In this document: piece after piece, positions 37,481-46,018 of the stretch
Numbering within the stretch: position 1 is the first letter of the stretch
How the letters are laid out: every line of letters begins with the position of its first letter
Source: an uncultured Clostridia bacterium
GTDB lineage: Bacteria > Bacillota > Clostridia > TANB77 > CAG-508
DNA length: 64,000 nt
Assembly: GCA_948676835.1 (NCBI GenBank)
Contig: CAPOZU010000004.1
Location: forward strand, 1 to 64,000
Direction: 5' to 3'
Made by a program: the position numbers and the translations under genes
The notes under the pieces: generated by a model
Database searches by the model: none
What the model saw: only the letters and a program-made list of their open reading frames with translations
What the model was told of the DNA's origin: nothing

Positions 37481-40400
37481 CTATTCTTTATTTCTTTTTC
37501 TTGAAACAACTTTTTGAACAATGTTAGCTAATGCAACAATTGCAATTGTTCCTAAAGCAACTACTGGAAGCATATCACCTGTTGAAGGTGTTGTTACTTT
37601 TGGTGTTTCTTGTTTTGGTGTGTCTGGTTGTTTTGGTTGCTCTGGAGCAGGTTGTTGAGGTTGTTTTGGTTCTTCAGGTTTCTTTGGCTCATCTGGTTTT
37701 TTAGGTTCTTCCTCTTTTTCATTTATAACCTTAACTTCAATTGTTCCATCTTTTACTGTTACTGAAGCAACATCTTTAATTTCAGCTACTCTTTCTTCGT
37801 TGTTCTCCTTGTCTGTGTTGTCATCCTTTTTGTCTTCTTCTTTTTTATCTTCAGTTTTGTTATCTTCCTTCTTGTCTTCTTTTTTCTCGTCTTTCTTATC
37901 TTCTGGTTTAGTAACTACAAATTCTGCTTTATCTAATACATAAGATTTTTCATCTTGAGCAAGTTTCTTAGAAACTTCTAATTTTAAACTTACATCTGTT
38001 TTCTTATATCCTTTTGGTGCTTCTGTTTCAGTAATTTCATAAGTATCCTTTTTGTCTACATTATCCTTGTTTATTTCAACTTCTGATATTTCGATAGCTC
38101 CGTCTTTAGTTTCTTTTTCTTCATCATTTATTTTAAATTTTGTAATTACATCACTAATTACTTTGCCATTTTTATCAACTTTTATAACTTTTAAGTTATA
38201 TTCACCTTTGATAGATTTGATTAATACTTTTTCATAATCATCATCATCTTCTGTATCTGGTTCATAATCATCTGGTTTTACATTATCTGGTGTTGAATCT
38301 TTATCTTCTGCTGGTGTTCCATCTTCATGTTTTATTTTTGTTATTTCTGCTATATTTACAATATCAGTATCTTCTTTAACATTATCGCTAACTCTACATA
38401 CTACTTGTAAATCTTGATAATCCAATTCTTTTCCTTCTTCATGTGCTTTTAATAATTCTGCTTCATATTTATCATTTGTTGTTAATTCTCTTGTGTCTGA
38501 ATCATAATCCCATATTCTGTTTTCTTTCGCATCTGCTACAAATTCTAAACCTTCTGGTAAGTAATCTGTAACTTCAGTTGGATAAGCATTTACTTTTCCT
38601 TCATTGTAAACTCTTATTGTATATAAGATGTAGTCTCCTTTTTCAACAACTACTGTTGTTTTGCTGTGTTCATATTTAGCTGTTGTTGATTTTCCTTCAT
38701 CTAAGTCTTTTATATCAACTTTTGGTTCTCTATCTTCTTGATATTCACTCTTTTCAAATGTTGTATCTTTGCTTACTGCTGTTATGAATTTTTTTAATGA
38801 TAAATCTACCTTTGGATAGTTAACTACTTTTACTACAATTTTTGTTTTTCCATTTTCTGTTACAACTTCGAAATCTTTGCTATCAACAAGCTCATCTTTT
38901 ACAATTTTCATTGATACGCTATCTAATTCATATTTTTCTTTATCTTCTGAAAGTTTTTTACTTACATCAATTCTTATTGGTAAATCAAATTTTGTATAGT
39001 CTTTTGGTGCACTTGTTTCTTTTATTGTATATGTATCTGGTGTTTCAGCATTGTGTTTATTAATTTCAATGTTCTCTATTCTTACAACACCGTCTGTTGT
39101 TTCTTTTTCACTTCCATTGATATCAAATTTTGCACTTGATTCTTTTATGATATTACCCTTGTTGTCTACTTTTACTATTTCTAAATCATAATATCCTTTA
39201 ATTGATTTTACAAAAATTCTTTCAAAATCGTCATCATCTTCTTGTCCTGGGATGTATTCATCCTTTTTATCTGAATCATTTCCACCATTATAATTTGATG
39301 GATTGCTTGGATATTTAACATTATTTACTTTTGAATCTATATCTTCTACTATAGTTCCATCTTTGTATTTTGCTTCTGCTATTTCTGCTATATTTACAAT
39401 GTTTGTATCCTCTTCAATATCTTCTTTTACTTTACATACTACTTGTAAATCTTGATATTTTAATTCTTTTCCTTTTTCATGTGCTTCTAATAATTTTGCT
39501 TCGTATTTATCGTTTGTTGTTAATTTTCTTGTAGCTTCATCATAATTCCATATGCTATTTTGTGTTGCACTTGCTACAAATTCTAATCCTTTTGGTAAGT
39601 AATCAACAACTTGTGATGCCATAGCATCTACTTTTCCTTCGTTATAAACTCTTAATGTATATAAAATATAATTTCCTTTTTTAACCACTACAGCTTCTTT
39701 TGAATGATTATATTTTGCTGTTGTTGATTTTCCACTATCTAAATCTTCTAAATCTACTTTTGGCTCTCTATCAAGAGTAGTAGCATTTTCAAAGTTTTCT
39801 GTTTGGCTTACTGATGTTATAAATTTTCTTAAAGCTAAATCTACTTTTTCGTAATTTACAATTGTTATTGTTATTGTTGTTACACCGTTTTGTGTTGCTA
39901 TAGTTACTTTGTCACCTCTATGTAGTTGATTTCCTTCTGAATCTCTAACTATCATATGTACATTAGTTGCTTTATAGCTTCCTTCATCATCTGATAATTT
40001 TTTAAGTACTTCTACTTCTACAGTTCCATCAAATCTTGAATATCCATCTGGTGCTTTTGTTTCTTTAATTTCATATTTATCTGCTTGTTCTAAATTTTCT
40101 TTTGTTATTTCTACTTCTGCAACTTTTGCAACACCATCATTAGTTGTTACTACTTTTCCATTAACATCAAAGTTTGCTGGAAATTTTATTTTTTTACCGT
40201 TCTTATCAACTTTTACTATTTCAATTTCATATTTTCCTTTTGGTTGTTCATCATCTGGTTTTTCATAAGGAACTTTTTCGTTACAAACTTTTACTACAAC
40301 TGTTTGATCTTCTATATAAGCATCTTCAACATCTGCTGATGTTCTTTCTGAATCAAGTTTTGTTATTTTCAATTTTCCATCTACTAATTCTTTTTTGATT

Positions 40401-42541
40401 GTTAATTCTATAACTCCACCATCAGCTTTGTATCCGTATGGAGGATTGATCTCTTGAAGTATTATTTTGTCTGTTCCAACACCTTTAAGTTCGATTTCTG
40501 GAATTTCTATTTCTCCATTTGCATCTGTTCTATATATTACTGGTTCTTTATTTCCTATTTGTATGCTGAAATCAGCACCTTCTAAGTTTACATTGTATGA
40601 TTTATCTCTTTTGATAACTTTTAATTTATATGTAGTTGGTTCTTCTGGTATTTCTTCTTTTTCATTATCTACTACGATTGAAATTTTTTCATTTGATGCT
40701 AAACTTACTGATGCGTTTGTAATTCCACTTTTTGTTTCTAATTTGCTTAAAACATATTTTCCAGTTTCTTCAACTGTTGTTGCTGTTAATTCTAATGTTC
40801 CGCCATTTTGTTTATATCCTGTTGGTGCTTTTGTTTCTTTGATTTTGATTGTTTCTGTTCCTGCTTCTGTTATCTCAATATTTGGTATTGTTATTTTACC
40901 TTCACTATCAGTTGTATATGTTTTTGCAGAATTTGATCCAACTTGTATACTAAATTCAGCTCCACTTAGTTTTTCTTTGCTATCTTTATCTTGTTTTAGT
41001 AATTCTATTTCATATTTTCCTGTTATTTGTATTTTTGTATTATCAACTGTTACTGTTACTTTTTTATTATTTAATATTGCAGACATACCTTCTACTGCAT
41101 GTGAAGTTCTTAACTCTGTTGCTACTAGTTCATTTTCAACTTCTGCTTTAATTACCTCTAGTTCTAATGTTCCTTCTGTTTTTGTATATTTATCTGGTGC
41201 TTCAGTTTCTGTAATTTTAATTTTGTCTGTTCCAACTTCTGTTATTGTGATTTGAGGAATTGTTAAAATTCCAGAAGCATCTGTTGTATATTCTTTTATT
41301 TCTCCACTTCCAATTTGAACATTAAATTTAGCATTTGCAAGTCTTTCTTTTGAATCTTTATCTTGTTTTACGATTTCAAGATTGTATGTTCCTTTTTTTA
41401 CAACAGTAACTGGTTGTTCTTGATTTACTTCTTCTTTTACTCTATTTATTAATACTACTGGTTGTCTTGCATTATCTTCTGGCTCCCATACAGTAGCTTT
41501 TGTTTCATATTTATTATATGAAAGTTTTAATTTCATACTTGTTGTTTCTGCTGTTGTTGGTAATTGAATATAGAAAGGTGTATTAATTTTATTCAAAGGT
41601 TGAGTTGCAATACTTCCATTTGCTAGTAAAACATTATATCCCTTAAGTTCTTTGTTATCTTGATCTACTATTTTTACATCATATTCTACGTTCCCTGCTG
41701 TAATTTCAAATGGCCCTGCAACATAAAATCCGTTTTGTATAACTGTTTTTGTTTCTGTATTATTTTTTATTGTTGGATAAACATTGTTTTCTGTTCCAGA
41801 TGCATTTTGTGCAGAATTTACTAGGTAATTGTATAAATGTTTTGCCATATCTGGACGTTCGCCATATTTTTCTTTATCAATATCACTAAGTGAAATTGAA
41901 TCATTTACATCAACAATTCCTCCAGTACCAAGACTTCCAGCACTTATTACTCTTATTGCTCCATAATTGTTATACTTTGGATCATCATTATTGGTAAAAT
42001 GCCAAATTGCATATTGTTGGATAACATCAATATCATCATCAGTTAAAATTGCTTTAACAGTATCTACATCAAACTCACTTCCATTAAATGCTTTTTGTAA
42101 AAATACATCTTTCTTTTCTGGCTCTTGTTTATTTAAGTATACATTGTTCATTAACCATTTTAAGCTGTTTGTATTGTACTTATCATTTTCATTTAATTCA
42201 CCAACATTTGTATATGTAGTTGATGATAATGATGGGAATGATTTGCTTGCATCTAAGCAATATAGCGCATCTTCAAATGGGCTTCCTTCCTTTGATATTT
42301 TATATACTCTAGTGTTTCCAATGAAATATACATATGAATCTTCATCATATATTGCTTTTCCTTCATCTGAAAGCGTTCCACTAGATTCTTCTCCACCTTC
42401 ATGTAGAGGACTAATTACTAGTTTAGCTGTTCTATCTGTATGTGACATTGCTGCCACAACAATTGTACTTGCATATTGTGTTAATAATGCAATAATACAT
42501 GTGAAAGCTATTACTATCTTTGGTATTTTTCGTTTCAACAT
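37481..42541 (-). CDS. Thioester-domain (TQXA) surface adhesin with SpaA/Cna_B repeats and a TPSTG anchor
   Basis: ATG at 42541 after AAGAAAGGTAG; 1686 residues. A signal peptide (about 1-31, ending VVAAM) is followed by a Cys-Gln thioester domain. Cys95 (ALYCLDAS) and Gln176 in QQYAIW match the TQxAIW pattern of Gram-positive thioester adhesins, which bind host targets covalently. Four SpaA/Cna_B-like stalk repeats (YNLEIVKQDKDSKERL, YEIELLKQDKDSKEKL and similar) and further KVDKNG repeats follow. They alternate with two long modules beginning VDLALRKFITSVSQ and VDLSLKKFITAVSK. A Lys/Glu/Asp-rich spacer and a Pro-rich PEQPKQP stretch precede TPSTGD near residue 1650, a hydrophobic helix and RKRNKE. 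The anchor is a non-canonical LPxTG variant. Its promoter lacks the cassette shared by the other wall proteins. Confidence 0.88.
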   Translation of the reverse strand: MLKRKIPKIVIAFTCIIALLTQYASTIVVAAMSHTDRTAKLVISPLHEGGEESSGTLSDEGKAIYDEDSYVYFIGNTRVYKISKEGSPFEDALYCLDASKSFPSLSSTTYTNVGELNENDKYNTNSLKWLMNNVYLNKQEPEKKDVFLQKAFNGSEFDVDTVKAILTDDDIDVIQQYAIWHFTNNDDPKYNNYGAIRVISAGSLGTGGIVDVNDSISLSDIDKEKYGERPDMAKHLYNYLVNSAQNASGTENNVYPTIKNNTETKTVIQNGFYVAGPFEITAGNVEYDVKIVDQDNKELKGYNVLLANGSIATQPLNKINTPFYIQLPTTAETTSMKLKLSYNKYETKATVWEPEDNARQPVVLINRVKEEVNQEQPVTVVKKGTYNLEIVKQDKDSKERLANAKFNVQIGSGEIKEYTTDASGILTIPQITITEVGTDKIKITETEAPDKYTKTEGTLELEVIKAEVENELVATELRTSHAVEGMSAILNNKKVTVTVDNTKIQITGKYEIELLKQDKDSKEKLSGAEFSIQVGSNSAKTYTTDSEGKITIPNIEITEAGTETIKIKETKAPTGYKQNGGTLELTATTVEETGKYVLSKLETKSGITNASVSLASNEKISIVVDNEKEEIPEEPTTYKLKVIKRDKSYNVNLEGADFSIQIGNKEPVIYRTDANGEIEIPEIELKGVGTDKIILQEINPPYGYKADGGVIELTIKKELVDGKLKITKLDSERTSADVEDAYIEDQTVVVKVCNEKVPYEKPDDEQPKGKYEIEIVKVDKNGKKIKFPANFDVNGKVVTTNDGVAKVAEVEITKENLEQADKYEIKETKAPDGYSRFDGTVEVEVLKKLSDDEGSYKATNVHMIVRDSEGNQLHRGDKVTIATQNGVTTITITIVNYEKVDLALRKFITSVSQTENFENATTLDREPKVDLEDLDSGKSTTAKYNHSKEAVVVKKGNYILYTLRVYNEGKVDAMASQVVDYLPKGLEFVASATQNSIWNYDEATRKLTTNDKYEAKLLEAHEKGKELKYQDLQVVCKVKEDIEEDTNIVNIAEIAEAKYKDGTIVEDIDSKVNNVKYPSNPSNYNGGNDSDKKDEYIPGQEDDDDFERIFVKSIKGYYDLEIVKVDNKGNIIKESSAKFDINGSEKETTDGVVRIENIEINKHNAETPDTYTIKETSAPKDYTKFDLPIRIDVSKKLSEDKEKYELDSVSMKIVKDELVDSKDFEVVTENGKTKIVVKVVNYPKVDLSLKKFITAVSKDTTFEKSEYQEDREPKVDIKDLDEGKSTTAKYEHSKTTVVVEKGDYILYTIRVYNEGKVNAYPTEVTDYLPEGLEFVADAKENRIWDYDSDTRELTTNDKYEAELLKAHEEGKELDYQDLQVVCRVSDNVKEDTDIVNIAEITKIKHEDGTPAEDKDSTPDNVKPDDYEPDTEDDDDYEKVLIKSIKGEYNLKVIKVDKNGKVISDVITKFKINDEEKETKDGAIEISEVEINKDNVDKKDTYEITETEAPKGYKKTDVSLKLEVSKKLAQDEKSYVLDKAEFVVTKPEDKKDEKKEDKKEDNKTEDKKEEDKKDDNTDKENNEERVAEIKDVASVTVKDGTIEVKVINEKEEEPKKPDEPKKPEEPKQPQQPAPEQPKQPDTPKQETPKVTTPSTGDMLPVVALGTIAIVALANIVQKVVSRKRNKE

Positions 42542-42727
42542 AATAATCTACCTTTCTTATTAATCTACCTTTCCTAAGTATAATGATTTTATATTAATTA
42601 TATTTTATATTATAAAGCTTATATGTCAATTTACTTTTTTATAACAAATTTTCTATGTTCTTTACGGACAAGGCAATTGAGCATTTTTTGTAATTTATAG
42701 AATTTTTATTTTTTTCAAAATTTGCCA

Positions 42728-42777
42728 AAAAAATAAAGTAATATATAACTTTTGGTACATATACTACTTTATTTTTT
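42728..42777 (-). terminator. Terminator of the ABC-F gene
   Basis: AAAAAATAAAGTA / TACTTTATTTTTT arms surround an AT-rich loop just past the minus-strand stop at 42807. Confidence 0.7.
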
Positions 42778-42806
42778 ATTTCTCTTAAGTGTTACATTTT
42801 ATTATT

Positions 42807-44396
42807 TTATTTATTTTCTTGTTCTTCTAAGTACTCATCATAAGTACATTCTCTAACAACTACTTGATTATTTGTTATATCTATAATTTTGTTTGCAACA
42901 GTTTGTGTTAATTGGTGGTCGTGTGATGTAAACATCATTATACCTTTATATTTTTGCATTCCATCATTTAATGCTGTAATTGATTCCATATCTAAGTGGT
43001 TTGTTGGTTCATCAAAAATTAAGAAGTTTGCACCTGAAAGCATTAATTTTGAAAGAACACATCTAACCTTTTCTCCTCCTGATAGGACATTTACTTTTTT
43101 AAGTGCTTCCTCTCCTGAGAATAACATTCTTCCTAAGAAGCTTCTAACATATGTTTCATCTGGATCTTTTGAATATTGGCGTAGCCAATCTGTTATAGTT
43201 AAATCTGAATCAAACATATAGTTATTATCTTTTGGGAAATAATCTTTTGAAATTGTTGTTCCCCATACAAGTTCACCTTCATCTGGTTCAAGTTCACCAG
43301 CAATTATTTGGAATAAAACAGTTTTAGCAATTTCATTGTCTGAAAGAAGAGCAATTTTATCTTCTCTTTTTACTGTAAAACTAATGTTATCTAATATTTT
43401 TTCACCATTTATTGTTTTAGAAATATTTTTGATTTCTAAAATTTCTTTTCCTTGTTCTCTATCTGGTTTGAAATCTATATATGGATATTTTCTATTTGAT
43501 GGTTTAATTTCATCTAATTCAATTTTTTCAAGAGATTTCTTTCTTGATGTTGCTTGTTTTGATTTTGAAGCATTTGCACTAAATCTAGCAATGAATTCTT
43601 GTAATTCTTTAATTCTTTCTTCTTTCTTTTTATTAGCCTCTCTCATTTGTTTTAAAGCAAGCTGACTAGATTCATACCAGAAATCATAGTTACCTGGATA
43701 TACTTTAATTTTTCCAAAATCTACGTCTGCAATATGTGTACAAACTTTATTTAAGAAGTATCTATCGTGAGATACAACAATTACAGTATTTTCAAAATCA
43801 ATTAAGAAGTCTTGAAGCCAGTTGATTGTTTTTATATCTAAGTCGTTTGTAGGCTCATCTAATAAAAGGACATCTGGATTTCCAAATAATGCTTGAGCTA
43901 AAAGAACTTTAACTTTATCTTTTGCTTCGATTTCGCTCATATATTTATAATGAACATCAACATCTATTCCTAAATCATTTAAAAGTTTAGCTGCATCAGA
44001 TTCTGCATTCCATCCATCAAGTTCTGCAAATCTTTCTTCAAGTTTTGCTGCTTTCATTCCATCTTCTTCTGAAAAATCTGGTTTACTATATATTGCGTCC
44101 TTTTCTTTCATAATTTTATAAAGTTCGCTATTTCCCATCATAACAGTATCTATAACTGTATAGCCTTCAAATGCATAGTGATCTTGTTTTAACATAGACA
44201 TTCTTTCACCTTTGTCTAAAACAACTTCACCTTTATTAGGCTCTATTTCTCCAGATAGAATTTTTAAAAATGTTGATTTTCCGGCACCATTAGCACCAAT
44301 TAAACCATAGCAATTTCCTTTAGTAAATTTTATTGTTACATCTTCAAAAAGAACTCTTTTTCCGAATCTTAAAGTAACTCCATTTGATAAAAGCAT
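42807..44396 (-). CDS. ABC-F ATPase, YkpA/YbiT-like
   Basis: ATG at 44396 follows TAGGAGGTTTTTATA; 529 residues, typical for ABC-F. There are two ATP-binding cassettes and no membrane domain. The first has Walker A GANGAGKST (34-42) and Walker B LLLDEPTND. Its signature is replaced by MSEIEAKDKVK, a divergence I recall from the YbiT/YkpA branch. The second has signature SGGEKVRCVL and Walker B LIFDEPTNHLD. A Lys/Arg-rich linker (about 240-300) between them is the tRNA- or ribosome-facing arm of this family. ABC-F proteins act on the ribosome to relieve stalling or modulate translation. No antibiotic-induced leader peptide was recognised, so a housekeeping role is more likely than resistance. 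Confidence 0.92.
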   Translation of the reverse strand: MLLSNGVTLRFGKRVLFEDVTIKFTKGNCYGLIGANGAGKSTFLKILSGEIEPNKGEVVLDKGERMSMLKQDHYAFEGYTVIDTVMMGNSELYKIMKEKDAIYSKPDFSEEDGMKAAKLEERFAELDGWNAESDAAKLLNDLGIDVDVHYKYMSEIEAKDKVKVLLAQALFGNPDVLLLDEPTNDLDIKTINWLQDFLIDFENTVIVVSHDRYFLNKVCTHIADVDFGKIKVYPGNYDFWYESSQLALKQMREANKKKEERIKELQEFIARFSANASKSKQATSRKKSLEKIELDEIKPSNRKYPYIDFKPDREQGKEILEIKNISKTINGEKILDNISFTVKREDKIALLSDNEIAKTVLFQIIAGELEPDEGELVWGTTISKDYFPKDNNYMFDSDLTITDWLRQYSKDPDETYVRSFLGRMLFSGEEALKKVNVLSGGEKVRCVLSKLMLSGANFLIFDEPTNHLDMESITALNDGMQKYKGIMMFTSHDHQLTQTVANKIIDITNNQVVVRECTYDEYLEEQENK

Positions 44397-44478
44397 TATA
44401 AAAACCTCCTAAAAATTTTCAACTATCTTATTATACATTACATTTGCATGTTTTTCAAGTGAAAATTATGGAGGTTAT

Positions 44479-45102
44479 TTATGCTGATTTTTTAAAATTT
44501 TTAAATAAATTAAAAATAGTAACTTTAATTTTAGTAAATAATTTTTTGTACCAAGAAAATCCGTTGTAATCCATAAGAGCTTGGGGCTTCTGCTCACTAG
44601 CATTTTCAAGTTTATGTCTATACTCAATTTCTTGTGCTTGAGCTTTAAGCATTTCTTCTGTTTTAATTCTTTCCTCTTCTGAAATTCTATCAATTTCATC
44701 AATCTCTCCAAGTCTTTCATCAAGATCTGGAACCATATTTTCTTCTGTTTTAGTATTATTATTAAAGATATTATCTGGATTATATTTCTTTCTTAATTTT
44801 TCTTGGTATACTCTTTCGTTTTCTTTAAATATATTTATTAATTCTTGTTTTTGTTCATTAGATTCACACCAGTACTGAAGTGTAAGCATACCAATTAAAG
44901 CCGCTGTTTTTTGAGAAATTTTTTGTTCTTCCAGCGGTTTTGTAGCATCTATATGTTTTTCATAATTACTTGATGCATGTTCTTTAAATATCATGATAAG
45001 CTTTTTAGGAATTTTGCTTGTATACTCTTTTTCCATACAGCTTAAAATTTCAAGTAATTCAGCATATGCATAAGCTTGGTCTGGCTTAACTTGTACTGCC
45101 AT
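44479..45102 (-). CDS. Unknown protein, helical with acidic middle region
   Basis: The 207-residue protein starts at ATG 45102. Residues about 1-110 look compact and helical (PDQAYAYAELLEILSCMEKEY; KTAALIGMLTLQYWCES). A charged Glu/Lys-rich coil (about 120-170) follows, then a short basic amphipathic C-terminus (KKLFTKIKVTIFNLFKNFKK) that might touch membrane. No family is recognised. It begins 33 nt after the stop of the 45136-45855 gene in the same direction, so the two are probably co-transcribed. Confidence 0.75.
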   Translation of the reverse strand: MAVQVKPDQAYAYAELLEILSCMEKEYTSKIPKKLIMIFKEHASSNYEKHIDATKPLEEQKISQKTAALIGMLTLQYWCESNEQKQELINIFKENERVYQEKLRKKYNPDNIFNNNTKTEENMVPDLDERLGEIDEIDRISEEERIKTEEMLKAQAQEIEYRHKLENASEQKPQALMDYNGFSWYKKLFTKIKVTIFNLFKNFKKSA

Positions 45103-45135
45103 TTTGCTTTAGTCCTTTCAAATATTCATTAGTTT

Positions 45136-45855
45136 TTATAAATCTCTATCGTCATCATCATTACGTTCAACTTCTTTTGGTTTTTGAGTACCAACATTAA
45201 TTTCTCCAACATCTATTGTTGAAGCTGGTTGATCAACATTTTTAGAAGAATTATTTATAATATCCCCTGCAGTTAAATCTCCTATTCCTAGTGAATCATT
45301 TTCTAAATCAAACTCATCACTAACTTCAACCACTTCTGTTTTAATGCCTTTAGGTTTAGTAATTTCTTCTCTTACATCTTTAGCTGTTTTTGCATTATTA
45401 ATTATACTTGTTTTTACAGGTTGAGGAATAATTCTAGTTGATTTTACTGCTGCTGATCTTGAAATTGGAATAACCGGCTTAAAGTCTGTTCTTTCAGAAG
45501 TTTGAGACAAATCATCTTTCTTTTGCTCATCTCTTCCAATTACATGTGTAGTTATATTACTTTGATCAACTACTTCTGTTGATCTAAATAATGACTTATT
45601 TAGTGTTTCCAATTTTTCCATTAAAACTCTTCTTAAACTTGCAACAGTCCACATTGAAGAAATACTTCTATTTGTTCTTTGAAAGGTATCTTTATTTCCA
45701 GAATCTAAAAGTTTTGTATTATTGCCAGATTTTATTCTATCAATAATTCTTGCAAAAAATCCCTTTCTTTCAGGTTCTTCAACTTCTATTTCATAATCAT
45801 TTAATGGGGCAGAATCATTGCGCAAATTTTTTTCATCTTCTATTTCATTATTCAT
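45136..45855 (-). CDS. Unknown, mostly disordered acidic protein
   Basis: The 239-residue protein starts at ATG 45855 after AAAGGGGAGGTAGATTC. It is rich in Asp, Glu, Ser, Thr and Asn with little hydrophobic core, so it is probably disordered apart from a short basic helix near 30-45 (KGFFARIIDRIKSG) and another near 70-95 (WTVASLRRVLMEKLETLN). No domain is recognised. It sits between a minus-strand terminator and the 44479-45102 gene, and similar charge bias in the next upstream gene hints at a joint, unknown cytoplasmic role. Confidence 0.7.
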   Translation of the reverse strand: MNNEIEDEKNLRNDSAPLNDYEIEVEEPERKGFFARIIDRIKSGNNTKLLDSGNKDTFQRTNRSISSMWTVASLRRVLMEKLETLNKSLFRSTEVVDQSNITTHVIGRDEQKKDDLSQTSERTDFKPVIPISRSAAVKSTRIIPQPVKTSIINNAKTAKDVREEITKPKGIKTEVVEVSDEFDLENDSLGIGDLTAGDIINNSSKNVDQPASTIDVGEINVGTQKPKEVERNDDDDRDL

Positions 45856-45952
45856 GAATCTACCTCCCCTTTTTATACTATAAGTTCATTTTATATATAA
45901 AGATTGCAAACTTCAACAAAATTACTAAAATTTAATCAAAATGACACATAAG

Positions 45953-46018
45953 AAAAACGCTATTCTTTAAGGATTTAGTGCTAATTTTACTAATTCCCTA
46001 AGTATAGCGTTGTTTTTC
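45953..46018 (-). terminator. Long-stem terminator of the 46018-48036 gene
   Basis: Outer arms AAAAACGCTAT / ATAGCGTTGTTTTT continue into an imperfect inner stem of about 15 bp. The structure overlaps the stop codon of the minus-strand gene. Confidence 0.75.

Noticed and set aside
40467..41255. 262-codon plus-strand ORF opposite the thioester adhesin
   Set aside because: Although long, it mirrors the repeated SpaA-like units on the other strand and lacks a ribosome site; the adhesin frame is clearly coding.
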